Below are positions 32,142 through 42,646 of a DNA stretch of 64,000 nucleotides, one piece after another. Numbering within the stretch: the first letter of the stretch is position 1; the number at the start of each line of letters is the position of its first letter. The stretch comes from Channallabes apus. Taxonomy: Eukaryota; Chordata; Actinopteri; Siluriformes; Clariidae. Made by a program: the position numbers and the translations under genes. Where the stretch lies: contig CM060109.1 in NCBI GenBank assembly GCA_030522415.1, positions 31,021,892 through 31,085,891 on the forward strand. The letters are read 5' to 3'. The notes under the pieces are model-generated. The model made no database searches. It was not told the origin of the DNA and saw only the letters and a program-made list of their open reading frames with translations.

Positions 32142-33249
32142 ATGTAACCATAGCAACTTACTCTCTGAAGATAACCTGCTCGGTAGCAGGTTATGTTCCA
32201 GGGTAAGTTTGTTTCAGGAGGTTTTTGAGCAAAGCGCACTTTTGATGATCCCGTGGACATGAAGGCACAGATTATACAAGGGTTTTTTTTTGCCGGGAGA
32301 GAGTTATAAGCGTATTGATGTTTTTTTATTTCCTAATGATTATTTGACAGCGTTATTGGTTTTCAATGGAATCGTTAATTTACTTAACACATCTCCTGAA
32401 ACCGCATATTGCAAATGTCACAAACGGCGGGTCTGCGCTTAGAAAACATTCCGTGCATAGCACTTCGTTTTTTTGGCATTTTTTTTCAGGGCATTTTTTG
32501 TACAATGTGGGGCATGTGATGCAGAGCATGTGGGAAAGGCAACTGTATGTCTGGCACTTAAACACTTCTTACACACATGTGTACAGTTCCCTGGACATAA
32601 ACCTCTGCGTGGTATTAAAGAGGAATTCCACACAGTGGCAGGTTTGTCCTTTGTAGTAAAATCGATGATGCATATTTAATATGTAGTCATACTATTTATA
32701 TCTACTGTATACATGTATTCATCCTGCACACACACACACTTGATCTTTCCATATATGACTTTCTATTTCAGGGTTTCCAAATGTAATTGGGTGCATTGAT
32801 GGCACCCACATTCCTATTAAAGCTCCTTCAATAAATGAGGGAGACTATGTTAATAGGAACAACTTAATTTTGTGTCCTTCATTTTTTGCCTTGTTAAAAT
32901 CATTACTTTTTTCCACTAACTACAGTATAGGTAATATGTGAGGCAACCCACATCATTACTAATTATAAGGCAAAATGGCCAGGATCTGTGCATGAATTTT
33001 CCATGAGTCATCATTATGCCAGACATTTCAGCAGGGTATGTTTTTCTTCATACAGTGTTTTTTTTTCCTTTTTACTATATTTGTATTGTACACTTGAATC
33101 ATTACAGGACAGTACAACGGTTACTTGCTGGGGGACAGGGGATACCCTTGTCTGCCCTAATGACACCCTACCCTGAACCTGATCCTGGACCACAGACACA
33201 CTTTAACCTGGCTCACAGCCGAACACGGGCCAAGGTGGAGATGACCATA

Positions 33250-34819
33250 CACTGTAAAAAAATTCTTGCTACTCCAACTAAAAAATTTCTAGTGACCTGT
33301 TGCATCTAAAATTTTTAGTTGGCTCAATTTAAGTTGTATAAACTATTTTGTTTTTGCTGTGCTGATTACCTCTAAATGTACACACAAATTGAAATAAAAC
33401 ATTCTGTCAACTAAATGTTCTATGCTGAATAAACATGCCTAGTTAGGCCAACAAGCAGTCTCAAATTGAAATATAATGTTGTGTCAATTAAATGTTCCAA
33501 GTTGACTGAAAGGTACATTTTGAATTGGAAATTATGCTTGCATAATTATAAAATTAACATCTTAAAGTTTACTTGAGTAGGTTATTCACTGTGGCCACAT
33601 TTCAAATAACATGACACATTCTTCTAAATTTGAATATTTTTTTAATGTAAACTTTAAACACCTGTTAAAGACTATCAACATTGATTAAATGCAATCCAGC
33701 TACTCTTTCAACAAATAAACAAATGCTGCATTGTTATAACAAAATATGCAAATAACATTCCAAAATGCAAGAATGAAACTGTGCCCTTAACATTCATGTT
33801 ACAAAGCTTATTAATATCACACTCAGTCAAAACAGTATACTGGATAAATAGACTTCTGCTTTGAGGAACAAAACATACTGATATTTCTCAGTAAAAACGT
33901 GCAGTGGCTTATTTGAAAATAAAATATTTGCTTTAACTCAGAAATGGTTTAAGATATATAAAAAAAAATGTTGTGAAATAATTTTGCCAAGCTCCAAGAT
34001 TGTTTGCAGATGCAGTAAGCACTGTTTCCCAGATATTCTCCCTATAATACCTGAAATACAAAAAGAAAAATATATGAATAACTAATTAAGTAACCGTTTG
34101 TAGTTCAAAACCATTAAAAATCCTAGACAAAAAAAATGTCCGTTTAGCCATTATAACCGTTTTCAGACACTATAAGGTTAATGAATGATGAAGGAGTGAG
34201 AACATTAAGCTCCCTCAGTGGCGCACTAACGGCACGTCTTTTTCAAATAGCCTTTGAAATTATCAGTCATTAAAATGAATAAAATGTATGTAACGTAATT
34301 AAACTTTAGCGGTTTCATAGATTAACATTAATATCAATGTACATACCATTTGAAAAAAAAAATGCGTTAGGAGCTGAAACGAGTGCATTGCCAGATAACT
34401 ACTGTAACACTCCAAATTATATAAATAAACACTCGAAAATATAATGTTCTAAAGCTTGCTGCTGGATAATATATATGTTATAAAGCTAAAATTGCTGATT
34501 ACTTTGCAGGACAGTTAGTTTCCATGAAGTACTCACCATTTCGGGAGGAAATAGCGGGAAGTTCGAAAATTCTGGAAGAACGCTTTTGCGCATGCGCAGA
34601 GGTCCCTCTTGTTCGTCCAACATAAAATTGTTTGTGTGCAGTTAAATGTTTCATGAACACAGTTTTACTCGTTGCCTTGATGAAACTTTCGTAGTTGAGT
34701 AATGAAATTTATACAATCATTAAGAAAACATATTTTTCTTTTTTGACACCAGCATTATATTAGCCCAACATATATTTCTTTGTTCCAACAACTATTTTCA
34801 GGATTTATTTTTTACAGTG
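33250..34819 (-). mobile_element. CACTA-like non-autonomous element, tandem copy 1
   Basis: Ends CACTGTAAAAAAATTC and ATTTTTTACAGTG; TA on each side (33248-33249, 34820-34821). Within the left end CAACTAAAAAATT..AATTTTTAGTTG forms a subterminal hairpin. 1570 bp. Its minus strand carries a promoter-like CpG patch, an ATG exon, a donor and an acceptor as in copy 2. A two-base difference after the acceptor (GTATTATAG) gives an immediate stop. A Tc1/mariner origin cannot be excluded because the target is TA. Confidence 0.82.
34587..34598 (-). promoter_or_regulatory. NRF-1-type palindrome TGCGCATGCGCA (copy 1)
   Basis: Same motif and neighbouring GCGGGAA (34554-34560) as in the second tandem copy; exon 1 would be 34593-34537 with donor GTGAGT. 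Confidence 0.45.
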
Positions 34820-35525
34820 TACACTGTAAAAAAATTCTTGCTACTCCAACTAAAAAATTTCTAGTGACCTGTTGCATCTAAAATTTTTAGTTGGCTCAAT
34901 TTAAGTTGTATAAACTATTTTGTTTTTGCTGTGCTGATTACCTCTAAATGTACACACAAATTGAAATAAAACATTCTGTCAACTAAATGTTCTATGCTGA
35001 ATAAACATGCCTAGTTAGGCCAACAAGCAGTCTCAAATTGAAATATAATGTTGTGTCAATTAAATGTTCCAAGTTGACTGAAAGGTACATTTTGAATTGG
35101 AAATTATGCTTGCATAATTATAAAATTAACATCTTAAAGTTTACTTGAGTAGGTTATTCACTGTAGCCACATTTCAAATAACATGACACATTCTTCTAAA
35201 TTTGAATATTTTTTTAATGTAAACTTTAAACACCTGTTAAAGGCTATCAACATTGATTAAGTGCAATCCAGATACTCTATTTCAACAAATAAACAACTGC
35301 TGCATTGTTATAACAAAATATGCAAATAACATTCCAAAATGCAAGAATTAAACTGTGCCCTTAACATTCATGTTACAAAGCTTATTAATATCACACTCAG
35401 TCAAAACAGTATACTGGATAAATAGACTTCTGCCTTGTAGAACAAAACATACTGATATTTCTCAGTAAAAACGTGCAGTGGCTTATTTGAAAATAATAAA
35501 ATATTTGCTTTAACTCAGAAATGGT

Positions 35526-36164
35526 TTAAGATAAATAAAAAAAAATAAGTAAATGTTGTGAAATAATTTTGCCAAGCTCCAAGATTGTTTGCAGATGCAG
35601 TAAGCACTGTTTCCCAGATATTCTCCCTAATACCTGAAATACAAAAAGAAAAATATATGAATAACTAATTAAGTAACCGTTTGTAGTTCAAAACCATTAA
35701 AAATCCTAGACAAAAAATGTCCGTTTAGCCATTATAATCGTTTTCAGACACTATAAGGTTAATGAATGATGAAGGAGTGAGAACATTAAGCTATCTCAGT
35801 GGCGCACGTCTTTTTCAAATAGCCTTTGAAATGATCAGTCATTAAAATGATTAAAATGCATGTAACGTAAGTAAACTTTAGCGGTTTCATAGATTAACAT
35901 TAATGTCAATGTACATACCATCTGAAAAAAAAATGCGTTAGGAGCTGAAACGAGTGCTTTGTCAGATAACTACTGTAACACTCCAAATTATATAAATAAA
36001 CACTCGAAAATATAATGTTCTAAAGCTTGCGGCTGGATAATATATATGTTATAAAGCTAAAATTGCTAATTACTTTGCAGGACAGTTAGTTTCCATGAAG
36101 TACTCACCATTTCGGCAGGAAATAGCGGGAAGTTCGAAAATTCTGGAAGAACGCTTTTGCGCAT
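35526..36164 (-). CDS. Candidate two-exon small ORF (54 codons) in CACTA-like copy 2
   Basis: Exon 1 (36164-36108) starts at the ATG inside TGCGCATGCGCA and reads MRKSVLPEFSNFPLFPAEM, followed at once by consensus donor GTGAGT. A pyrimidine-rich acceptor (TTTTTGTATTTCAG) precedes exon 2 (35633-35526): VLGRISGKQCLLHLQTILEL, GKIISQHLLIFFYLS, stop. The 474-nt intron is in phase. I recognise no domain. It may be the retained 5' end of a transposase gene or a captured host gene. Copy 1 has the same splice sites but an early stop. Confidence 0.35.
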
Positions 36165-36169
36165 GCGCA
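36158..36169 (-). promoter_or_regulatory. NRF-1-type palindrome TGCGCATGCGCA in a CpG promoter-like patch (copy 2)
   Basis: The 12-bp palindrome matches the consensus of NRF-1. About 30 bp away lies GCGGGAAGTT, an E2F-like GCGGGAA. The patch sits just upstream of, and overlapping, the putative ATG exon on the minus strand. TATA-less, CpG-type promoter by inference. Confidence 0.45.
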
Positions 36170-36769
36170 GAGGTCCCTCTTGTTCGTCCAACATAAAATT
36201 GTTTGTGTGCAGTTAAATGTTTCATGAACACAGTTTTATTCGTTGCCTCGATGAAACTTTCGTAGTTGAGTAATGAAATTTATACAATCATTGAGAAAAC
36301 ATATTTTTCTTTTTTGACACCAGCATTATATTAGCCCAACATATATTTCTTTGTTCCAACAACTATTTTCAGGATTTATTTTTTACAGTGTAGGGATCCT
36401 CAAGTCGTTTCAGTGTCTGCGTGGTCTCTGGGTCAGTCCAGAGAGGACATGCAACATCATAGTGGCTTGTGTTGTGCTTCACAACATTACCACTATAAGA
36501 GGAGAGAGCCACCTTCCTTATATGGAAGAAGATGGCCCAGAGGAACCTCTACAGATGTTTTGCACGCAACAGAGATGGAAGACTTTCAGAGACAGAATTT
36601 ATCAAAATTACTTTTATTACATAGTTTGCACTGGTCTGCTGTGTAGTTCATTTCTTTATTTCCTGAAAAACAATGAAGGAAAATGAAATAAATTTTTTTT
36701 ATGACATTGCTTTATATACACAACACTTTTAACATGCAACAGATTAATATACGCACAAGTTCTCACCTT

Positions 36770-38210
36770 AAGGCGATGCTCCAGTAATTCAATTTCTAGT
36801 GTTGCTTTTTTAATGGATAGCCTTTTCTCTTCCATTTAAGGTCCATCTCCATGTCACTTTTTCTTATTTGTTTTTGAAGATGGACCTTATACAGCTCCTG
36901 GCAACTACAGTAGGAAGGAAACTAGGAATTATTATTAAAAAAAATTATTAAATAAATGAGATTCTGTCAGAAAATAAAATTTAAAAATGGACAACTGCAC
37001 ACAAATTCTTACACTGCTTAGATTGTGCATTGAGGTTGATGGACCTTCATCCGTGAAGAAATCCCCAGGTATGTACTGTGAAAGAACAATGACAGTTTGT
37101 TACTCTAATGTAAAAAGGGGACGTGCATTATACAGTAATAGTATGCATCCTACCTCAGTGGATCTACCAGCATTGTCCACTTCTGTCACAGCAGATGTGG
37201 TCTCTTCATCAGTGGAAACATACAAGTATATGTTATCTGGCAAAAAGAAAGAAAAAAAAAAACCTAAAAGCAACTAAAGGTACCTGACAACAAAACACTT
37301 GCAACTGTGACAGACTGTGTTCTTTCTGTAGGGTCCAATAATACAATCCCTCTATCAGTATCTATAAGAAAATCCAACTCATAAAATTCTCAATATTATT
37401 ATTAAAGAAAAAAACACTAATGCAGGAAAAAACATGTCAAAGTAATACAACTAAGATCACAGTAGCCTATACATCATAGGCAGTTAAATAAAGTAAGTCT
37501 GCATAAAAACGTTAAGCATGTTCAAAAGCCTTTAAGTGACAGAGATAGTAACTTATTAAGTCATATAATGAAAACAAACCATAGTGGTAAACTTACATTT
37601 CACCATGTTAGTGTCACTGGTCAGCCTTTATTAAGGGACAGCGCTGCTCCTCAGATGGGGTGAGGGGAGGTGGTGATGGGTCTCCGCCAGTTATATGGGC
37701 CTCAACCTTCTTTCTATTAGCTACATGACAGAAAGAATATGCTAAATCATGTTTAATAAATAGTTCAGTGATCGTGTAATCAAATATTACCTTTTTGTAG
37801 AACGTTTTTGTGTTTCATTTTCACTTGGCTTCTGGCTCCAGAAGGATTAAACCTTATTAAATAAGAAACCATAAATTCCTAGTCAGTATACATTGGTATT
37901 TTAACATAAAGAAATGAATGGCAGGAAAAGTAAATGCTTTCATTTAACAGTCAAAAGGATGCGGAAGGGATGTTTAATTATTTTGCTTTATAATAAAAGG
38001 CGAGGCGATATCAAATTTGCACTTTAATACACTCACATATTTACTCTGTCCGTTATTTTTTGCCAAGCCAACTCTATTTCTTTAGCCGATGCAGCCATAT
38101 TGCTTTTTTTCATTATTATTGGCTTAAATTCCTCATACGTGCATTAAAACCTCTGTGAAGTATGCCGCTCTCTTTGATTTCCCATTTTGACTTGTGAAGT
38201 GAGCGATCCA
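36770..38210 (-). pseudogene. Harbinger Myb/SANT-like accessory gene, multi-exon
   Basis: From the right: KSKWEIKES, then after frameshift YEEFKPIIMKKSNMAASAKE and IELAWQKITDRVNM (SANT-like domain). A GT..AG gap leads to FNPSGARSQVKMKHKNVLQK. A further exon reads NRKKVEAHITGGDPSPPPLT then PSEEQ. Then DNIYLYVSTDEETTSAVTEV (37143-37240, donor GTAGGA), YIPGDFFTDEGPSTSMHNLS (about 37010-37075) and finally KKATLEIELLEHRLK. This is the partner protein of Harbinger transposases, needed for terminal binding and nuclear import in studied systems. Frameshifts suggest it is inactive. Confidence 0.75.
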
Positions 38211-39799
38211 TTGAAAATGTCTTTATGAATGCACCGTGCACGCACACTAACTCTGGGTAACCTGTAGAGGGTTGATTAAACTTACTCTTGGAAAAACTCT
38301 CGGTTTTGGAACCGACATACTCGCGGTATGCGGGTTTGGGGTTAATCAACCCAGAGGTTAAAATTAACCAAATGGTAAGTTAACCAAGCTTTCTGGTATA
38401 CTCCCCAGATTCAGGGTGGACTCAGGCCAAAATAATAAACAAAATGGTATTTATATGTAGTAGCTAGATTATCTGCAAAAAAACAACAACAAAAAAAACA
38501 CACAAACAAAAATACAGGTACCTTCCCGGACTCCCTAAACCAAAAACAGTGAAATTATCAAAGTCAATGGGAGTCAAAAAGTCAAAACAGGAATACACAA
38601 CCAAATAACAAATTGCCAAAATCACAATCTCTTTCCTGCGTCTCTCTCCGGTTTCGCGCTACTTGATGACGTCACTCTCAGGGCGGAAGCGACCGTGTGG
38701 AAGGTGTAATGGAAAAATCATATTTTAATTATGTATCAATTCTGATCTTTGTAGTAACTGTGTCACGTAGACGTTAGAAGTTTTAACTTGTTTGTCGAAG
38801 CTTAGAAACACAAGGCCGAGAACAGAATAGAAACAACCGGATTGTAGTTGTCCCTGAATAAATGATAAGGTATGGAAATCTGGTCTGGTAATATTTTCAG
38901 AATTTCCACCACAAATGTCAGGTAGCTGCCGATGTGGGGACAGTCAGAAAACCTGGAGTGGAATCTGGACGGGCGCGCGACTAGGACATGATACACACAC
39001 GCGAGCGCAATGAAGCATTTATACAAAGCATAATATTTTTATTATTTTAGCATTTTCATTCATTTATTTTTTACTCAGTAGCGAATATGACTTAAAATGT
39101 AGCGAATTACAATACTTCAAACAAATGTACTTAAGTAAAAGTAAAATTACAGATTTTAAAAACTACTTTAAAAAGTAGAAATACACACAAAAACTACTCA
39201 ATTACAGTAACGCGAGTAAATGTAATTCATTACTTTCCACCTCTGAATACAATACTATACCTTTCGCTTTTATTCTTACACACTAAAAAATGCTGGGTTA
39301 TTTTTTCTACCGAATCGCTGGGTTGCCTCTGTTGGGTAATTTTTCTGGGTTATTTACAGAGAGTTGGGAAGTTTTTGTGTAACCCAGCTGCTGGGTTGAA
39401 GTTTGCTTGGCCCCTCCCCCAAAGTTCACCGGTGTATTTGTGACAGGTTGAAATGTGTTTATATTTTGTTAAAAATTATAGAGGCACTGTAAATCCAGAT
39501 TGCATTATAAGTGTCAGAATCTGTCATAGCATTAATTTTTCATTGTTTAGATTTTTATAAAGACTGTGATAAGTTTTATCAGAGATCTACAAACCTGTCT
39601 CAATCGGTTAGCTTGGGATCGATTGCTTTGGTCTTCTCTCACATACCTTGAGGAAATTCCACTATTTTCCATATTTCCATATTTATCTCTCTTGATCTGT
39701 GTTAAGCTTAAAATGTAGAAGATGTGTGTCCAAACTAAGTTTTAAGCTACAGTAAGAGTTATTTCTTGTTGTGTCCGCTGCACCTTGATACACTTACCG

Positions 39800-40075
39800 T
39801 TCCGGGCCCGATTGACCTTCAATCCTCATGTACTGTATGTGCGGGATGCGGGAGAATATCATTAATCGCGGGACTCCTGCAAAATGGAATTATCTTAAAA
39901 TTTATTTATTTCTAAACAAATACTGTATTTGGTAATACGGTTCTATACTCAATTGCCCCCCCCCCCCCCAACTCCCCCCCCGCTCAGCGCCACGCGTGAG
40001 AAAATAATATATATTTTTGCGGGAGCGGGCAGGAGCGGGACGGATTTTTCCGTGCGCAGGTCTCTAGTCTGAAGA
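39800..40075. mobile_element. hAT-like GC-rich fragment
   Basis: Right end, reverse-complemented, starts AGAGACCTGCGCACGG and continues with GCGGGAGCGGG-type repeats. A C-run is at 39957-39969. Resembles a fish hAT-like terminus; the left end is not fixed. Confidence 0.4.
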
Positions 40076-40444
40076 TCTCTGTTTATTCTCAGCAAAGGGA
40101 GCACATTTAAACGGTGCTACGTCCCGAACATCAAAAGAACCAGTCATTAACATGTCAGTCATAGAGGGACCCAGAGACAGACAGGTGTGAGGAGATACAT
40201 TTACATTCTCCTGATTAAACAAAAGGGTTCTAGCAGACAAGAGCCATTTGAATGTATCCTCGTCTGGATACAGGATATAGAAAGTGTTACCACAGAAGGC
40301 ATGAGGAAGCACATTGAGGGGTCTATTCTCAAGGCACAGGAACCTTCTTATTAGATTACAGTGTCTTACAATGTCATCAAACCTTACAATCTGCATCCAA
40401 ACAATGACGTTAAATACAAGGTCTGTATACACATGTTCACTCAC
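40064..40444 (-). CDS. Unrecognised 126-codon ORF in the CACTA-like element
   Basis: The open frame follows an acceptor-like TGACTTAG. It includes MQIVRFDDIVRHCNLIRRFL, CLENRPLNVLPHAFCGNTFY, ILYPDEDTFKWLL and CLSLGPSMTDMLMTGSFDVR. The composition is protein-like rather than low-complexity. I do not recognise a domain. It could be an exon of a CACTA-associated protein or of a captured gene. The start with GTG right after AG suggests an internal exon rather than a complete gene. Confidence 0.4.
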   Translation of the reverse strand: MSEHVYTDLVFNVIVWMQIVRFDDIVRHCNLIRRFLCLENRPLNVLPHAFCGNTFYILYPDEDTFKWLLSARTLLFNQENVNVSPHTCLSLGPSMTDMLMTGSFDVRDVAPFKCAPFAENKQRSSD

Positions 40445-40598
40445 CTAAGTCACATATGACTGAAAAATTTATTTTTAGATTTATTACTGTTACCGTGTTA
40501 AGGTTACACTCAAACTTTCAGGCTGGTCTGAGGTATGATAATTTAGCCGAGAATAGCTGCTAGCCAAAGAACCTTTGGCAAAACCAAACGAAAAAGCA

Positions 40599-40745
40599 AT
40601 GGCAAAAGCAAGCAAGAAGAGAAACTGCACAGAATGTGAATTGGAGGTGCTCCTATCGGAGGTAGACCGGAGAAAATCTGTGTTATTTGCAAGTTTGTCC
40701 TGCGGAATTAATAACAAAAAAAAAAAACTTAGCTGGAATAATATC
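40599..40745 (+). pseudogene. Harbinger Myb/SANT-like protein, copy 2
   Basis: Reads MAKASKKRNCTECELEVLLS, EVDRRKSVLFASLSCGIN, LSWNNIF. The first SANT-like helix region is complete here. It then fuses to antisense transposase sequence. Confidence 0.75.
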
Positions 40746-41775
40746 TTTAAATACATCACTCACCAAGAAGCCACCCATCGCGCACCCTGCCACCTTGGAG
40801 ACTCATCCCAGCCATGCTGTTTGTGAGGATGAATGAATCATCGGTTGACCCAGGCCACCTCGCCACAATATTTGTTAGGCGCATTTGAGCAGGGCCGGTG
40901 TTCCAGACCAGACCATATGGGGGGGAGACGGGGTGCGCGCGGTCAGATCATGCAATGGGGGGCTGGGGTGCGCGCGGTCAGATCATGCAACGGGGGGTTT
41001 GCTCGTGCTGCAGCCTGTGAAATCTAATTTCATTGTTTCAATTTCACACTATTGTGTAGTGTCCCTTTTTAGGCGGATTTTCCGCTAACGCAGATCATTT
41101 TATCAACTTGTTATAAATTCATTTTGTGAGTATATTAACATGTGCTTTCTCAACATTTCTAATTTTTTATTTGAGGGGGCAAGACATTTATTTGAGGGGG
41201 CTCTGCCCCCTCTTGCCCCCCTGTTTGAGCATCACATATTATTTGCACATCTATTGAATGGAAATGTTTCCGATTCACGTATGCAAATTTGTCTTCAGAT
41301 GGCGCCTTTATAGCAATGTGCGTGCAGTCGATGGCTCCGATTACATTAGGAAAACCGGCGATCGCTGCAAATTGCGCTTTAATGTTTGGGTGGTCAACTG
41401 CATGGTATGGAAACCTTATATACTAGACATGCGGGTAAGCCCATCCCATACAGCTGGCACTGCACGGCTCAAAGACGACTGGCTTAAACCCCGAGCAGTC
41501 TGCCAGTTCCCTTTGGAAAGAACCAGTTGCCAGGAAACCAAGCGTTGTCAGCACCTGTAAGGGAACGGGTAATTCGTGGCTCCTCGCTGTCTTTCTTTCC
41601 AAATTTGGACCCAACTCGGCACAGAGCTCCAAGAGGATAGCTCTTGGAAATCTGAAACGGCTAATAAGCCAGTCATCATCATGGGCCAGAAATCACTGTG
41701 ATCCCTAAAAATGCGTTCCCTTCGGATTCGGCCATTGACAATGTCCTCTAATAAGGCCAACACTGCCATTGCCAT
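40745..41775 (-). pseudogene. Harbinger transposase, copy 2
   Basis: Minus strand from 41775: MAMAVLALLEDIVNGRIRRE, RIFRDHSDFWPMMMTGLL. After a frameshift come MELCAELGPNLERKTARSHE, LPVPLQVLTTLGFLATGSFQ, RELADCSG. A stop-bearing stretch covers the GAIDCTH region (41258-41410). After the MITE comes MRLTNIVARWPGSTDDSFIL, where the usual HDS reads DDS, and GGRVRDGWLLGE. C-terminal catalytic Glu region absent. Confidence 0.82.
40890..41223. mobile_element. hAT-like MITE in Harbinger copy 2 (orthologous insertion)
   Basis: CAGGGCCGGTGTTCC at the left; the right terminus is shortened to CCCTG. TTTGAG flanks both sides (40884-40889, 41224-41229), the same codon position as in the 9-kb Harbinger. 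Confidence 0.82.
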
Positions 41776-42420
41776 AGACTAAGGTTTGTATACATTTGCA
41801 AATGCTTTTATATGTTCTAAATCAAATAATTGGTAAAAAAAAAAAAAAGAATAATGTCAATTAACCCATTTTATCAATTATAAATGATTAGCAATGTTTT
41901 TCACGTGTTGGTAGTGTGCAATTTAACATAATTGCCTCTAGGAGTCGCCAATGGAAATAAAACAAAACACACACAAGAAATACACGTACGCCAGACAGGA
42001 AGTTGGCGTGGAAGAACGCACATTCTCACGTTAATTTCACTGTTAGTAAATCCGACCGTGAGCGTGAAAACTGGCGTAAGCAAAGATTTTGTGCGTACGC
42101 AGCGTTGATACATGAGGCCCCAGGGCTGGATAGTTTTGTTCTGCAGTAAAGATATCTGATGTCACAGAGAGATCCTGCTCTGTAGAAGCTGCCTCAGCCT
42201 ATTGGTGAAATTACTCCATTCTGCCCCTTGTGAGTAATAGTATAGTCATGATGTCGCTGTTGATTATCTGTTCTTGTCCTTTTGAGAAATAAATGTTTTT
42301 TTCTATGAACATATAATAGGATGTTGTTTATTGCATATATGTATGGTTTGTAAAACTTGAAGTTTTTTTGTAACAGACCAGTATATCAAAGTAATTTAAC
42401 TGTTTAATAGACATGGGTAG

Positions 42421-42442
42421 TTTTTTTTTTTTTTTTTTTTTA
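42421..42442. repeat. Poly-T tract
   Basis: About 22 T residues inside the CACTA-like element. Confidence 0.95.
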
Positions 42443-42646
42443 CAGATTCACTATAAAACATGAAAATAATAATAACCTATTTGTGAGGTAGAATTAACCC
42501 AACATTCCAGTTAAAATGAACCAACATCTGGGTAGAACATTTGACCAATTCATGTGGTAGAATTAACCCAGCATTATAGTTAAATATGCATCTTGCTGGG
42601 TTAAACAAATAACCCATTTTGCTGGGTTAAATTAAATTAGGGTGTA

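Larger units (their letters stand above)
34822..36390 (-). mobile_element. CACTA-like non-autonomous element, tandem copy 2
   Basis: Same ends and orientation as copy 1 and almost the same sequence, with scattered substitutions and small indels (for example a 9-base difference near 35808). It shares one TA (34820-34821) with copy 1 and is followed by TA at 36391-36392. Removing both copies plus one TA restores the reading EMTIGIL of the Harbinger transposase. 1569 bp. Confidence 0.85.
32366..36690 (+). pseudogene. Harbinger transposase (HARBI1-like), intron-containing, interrupted
   Basis: Exon 1 gives MESLIYLTHLLKPHIANVTN and, after frameshifts, DAEHVGKATVC and LALKHFLHTCVQFPGHKPLR. A GT..AG intron (about 32648-32771) leads to [20 protein letters not shown] with the first catalytic Asp. 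Next block is ITNYKAKWPGSVHEFSMSHH, where the usual HDS is HEF. After another intron comes GYLLGDRGYPCLP, a frameshift, then LMTPYPEPDPGPQ and NLAHSRTRAKVEMTI with the catalytic Glu. The gene is broken at TA 33248-33249 by 3.1 kb of CACTA-like sequence. It resumes at 36391 with GILKSFQCLRGLWVSPERTC and NIIVACVVLHNITTIRGE. Confidence 0.9.
30800..38405 (+). mobile_element. PIF/Harbinger element with both genes, inserted in the outer hAT
   Basis: Ends GGGGGTGTTCCAGAAAGC and, reverse-complemented, GGGAGTATACCAGAAAGC are imperfect inverted repeats. CAG flanks both ends (30797-30799, 38406-38408). The plus strand encodes the DDE transposase (32366-36690) and the minus strand the Myb/SANT-like partner (about 36770-38210). 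Later insertions are a hAT (30919-32141) and two CACTA-like elements (33250-36390). Without them it is about 3.2 kb, a normal length for an autonomous Harbinger. Both genes carry lesions. Confidence 0.92.
30471..39245. mobile_element. Outer hAT element (non-autonomous remnant) hosting the nested stack
   Basis: Termini CAGAGGTGGAAAGAGTAAT and ATTACTTTCCACCTCTG are inverted repeats with subterminal AGTAAAAGTA motifs. A perfect 8-bp duplication AATACAAT flanks them (30463-30470, 39246-39253). Without the Harbinger at 30800-38405 only about 1.17 kb belongs to this element. 38635-39000 carries CpG-rich sequence (CTTGATGACGTCACTCTC). No transposase seen. Confidence 0.9.
40565..42119 (-). mobile_element. 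Harbinger copy 2 (same family as 9036-10582), left end lost
   Basis: Right end TACATGAGGCCC followed by CAG (42120-42122). No matching left terminus; similarity to the 9-kb copy starts at CTTTGGCAAAACCAAAC (about 40571). It carries the same MITE at the same site (40890-41223) and the same C-terminal deletion of the transposase. It keeps transposase and Myb blocks that copy 1 has lost. Confidence 0.88.
39279..42644 (-). mobile_element. CACTA-like element with CTGGGTT-rich subterminal repeats
   Basis: Ends CACACTAAAAAATG and ATTAGGGTG (reverse complement CACCCTAATTTAA), flanked by TA (39277-39278, 42645-42646). Repeated TGCTGGGTTA/TAACCCAGCA motifs occupy both subterminal regions, as in fish EnSpm-type elements. 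Interior: a GC-rich hAT-like fragment (39.78-40.07 kb), a 126-codon ORF (40064-40444) and a Harbinger copy (about 40565-42119). A polyadenylation-like AATAAA lies near 42285. Confidence 0.75.
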
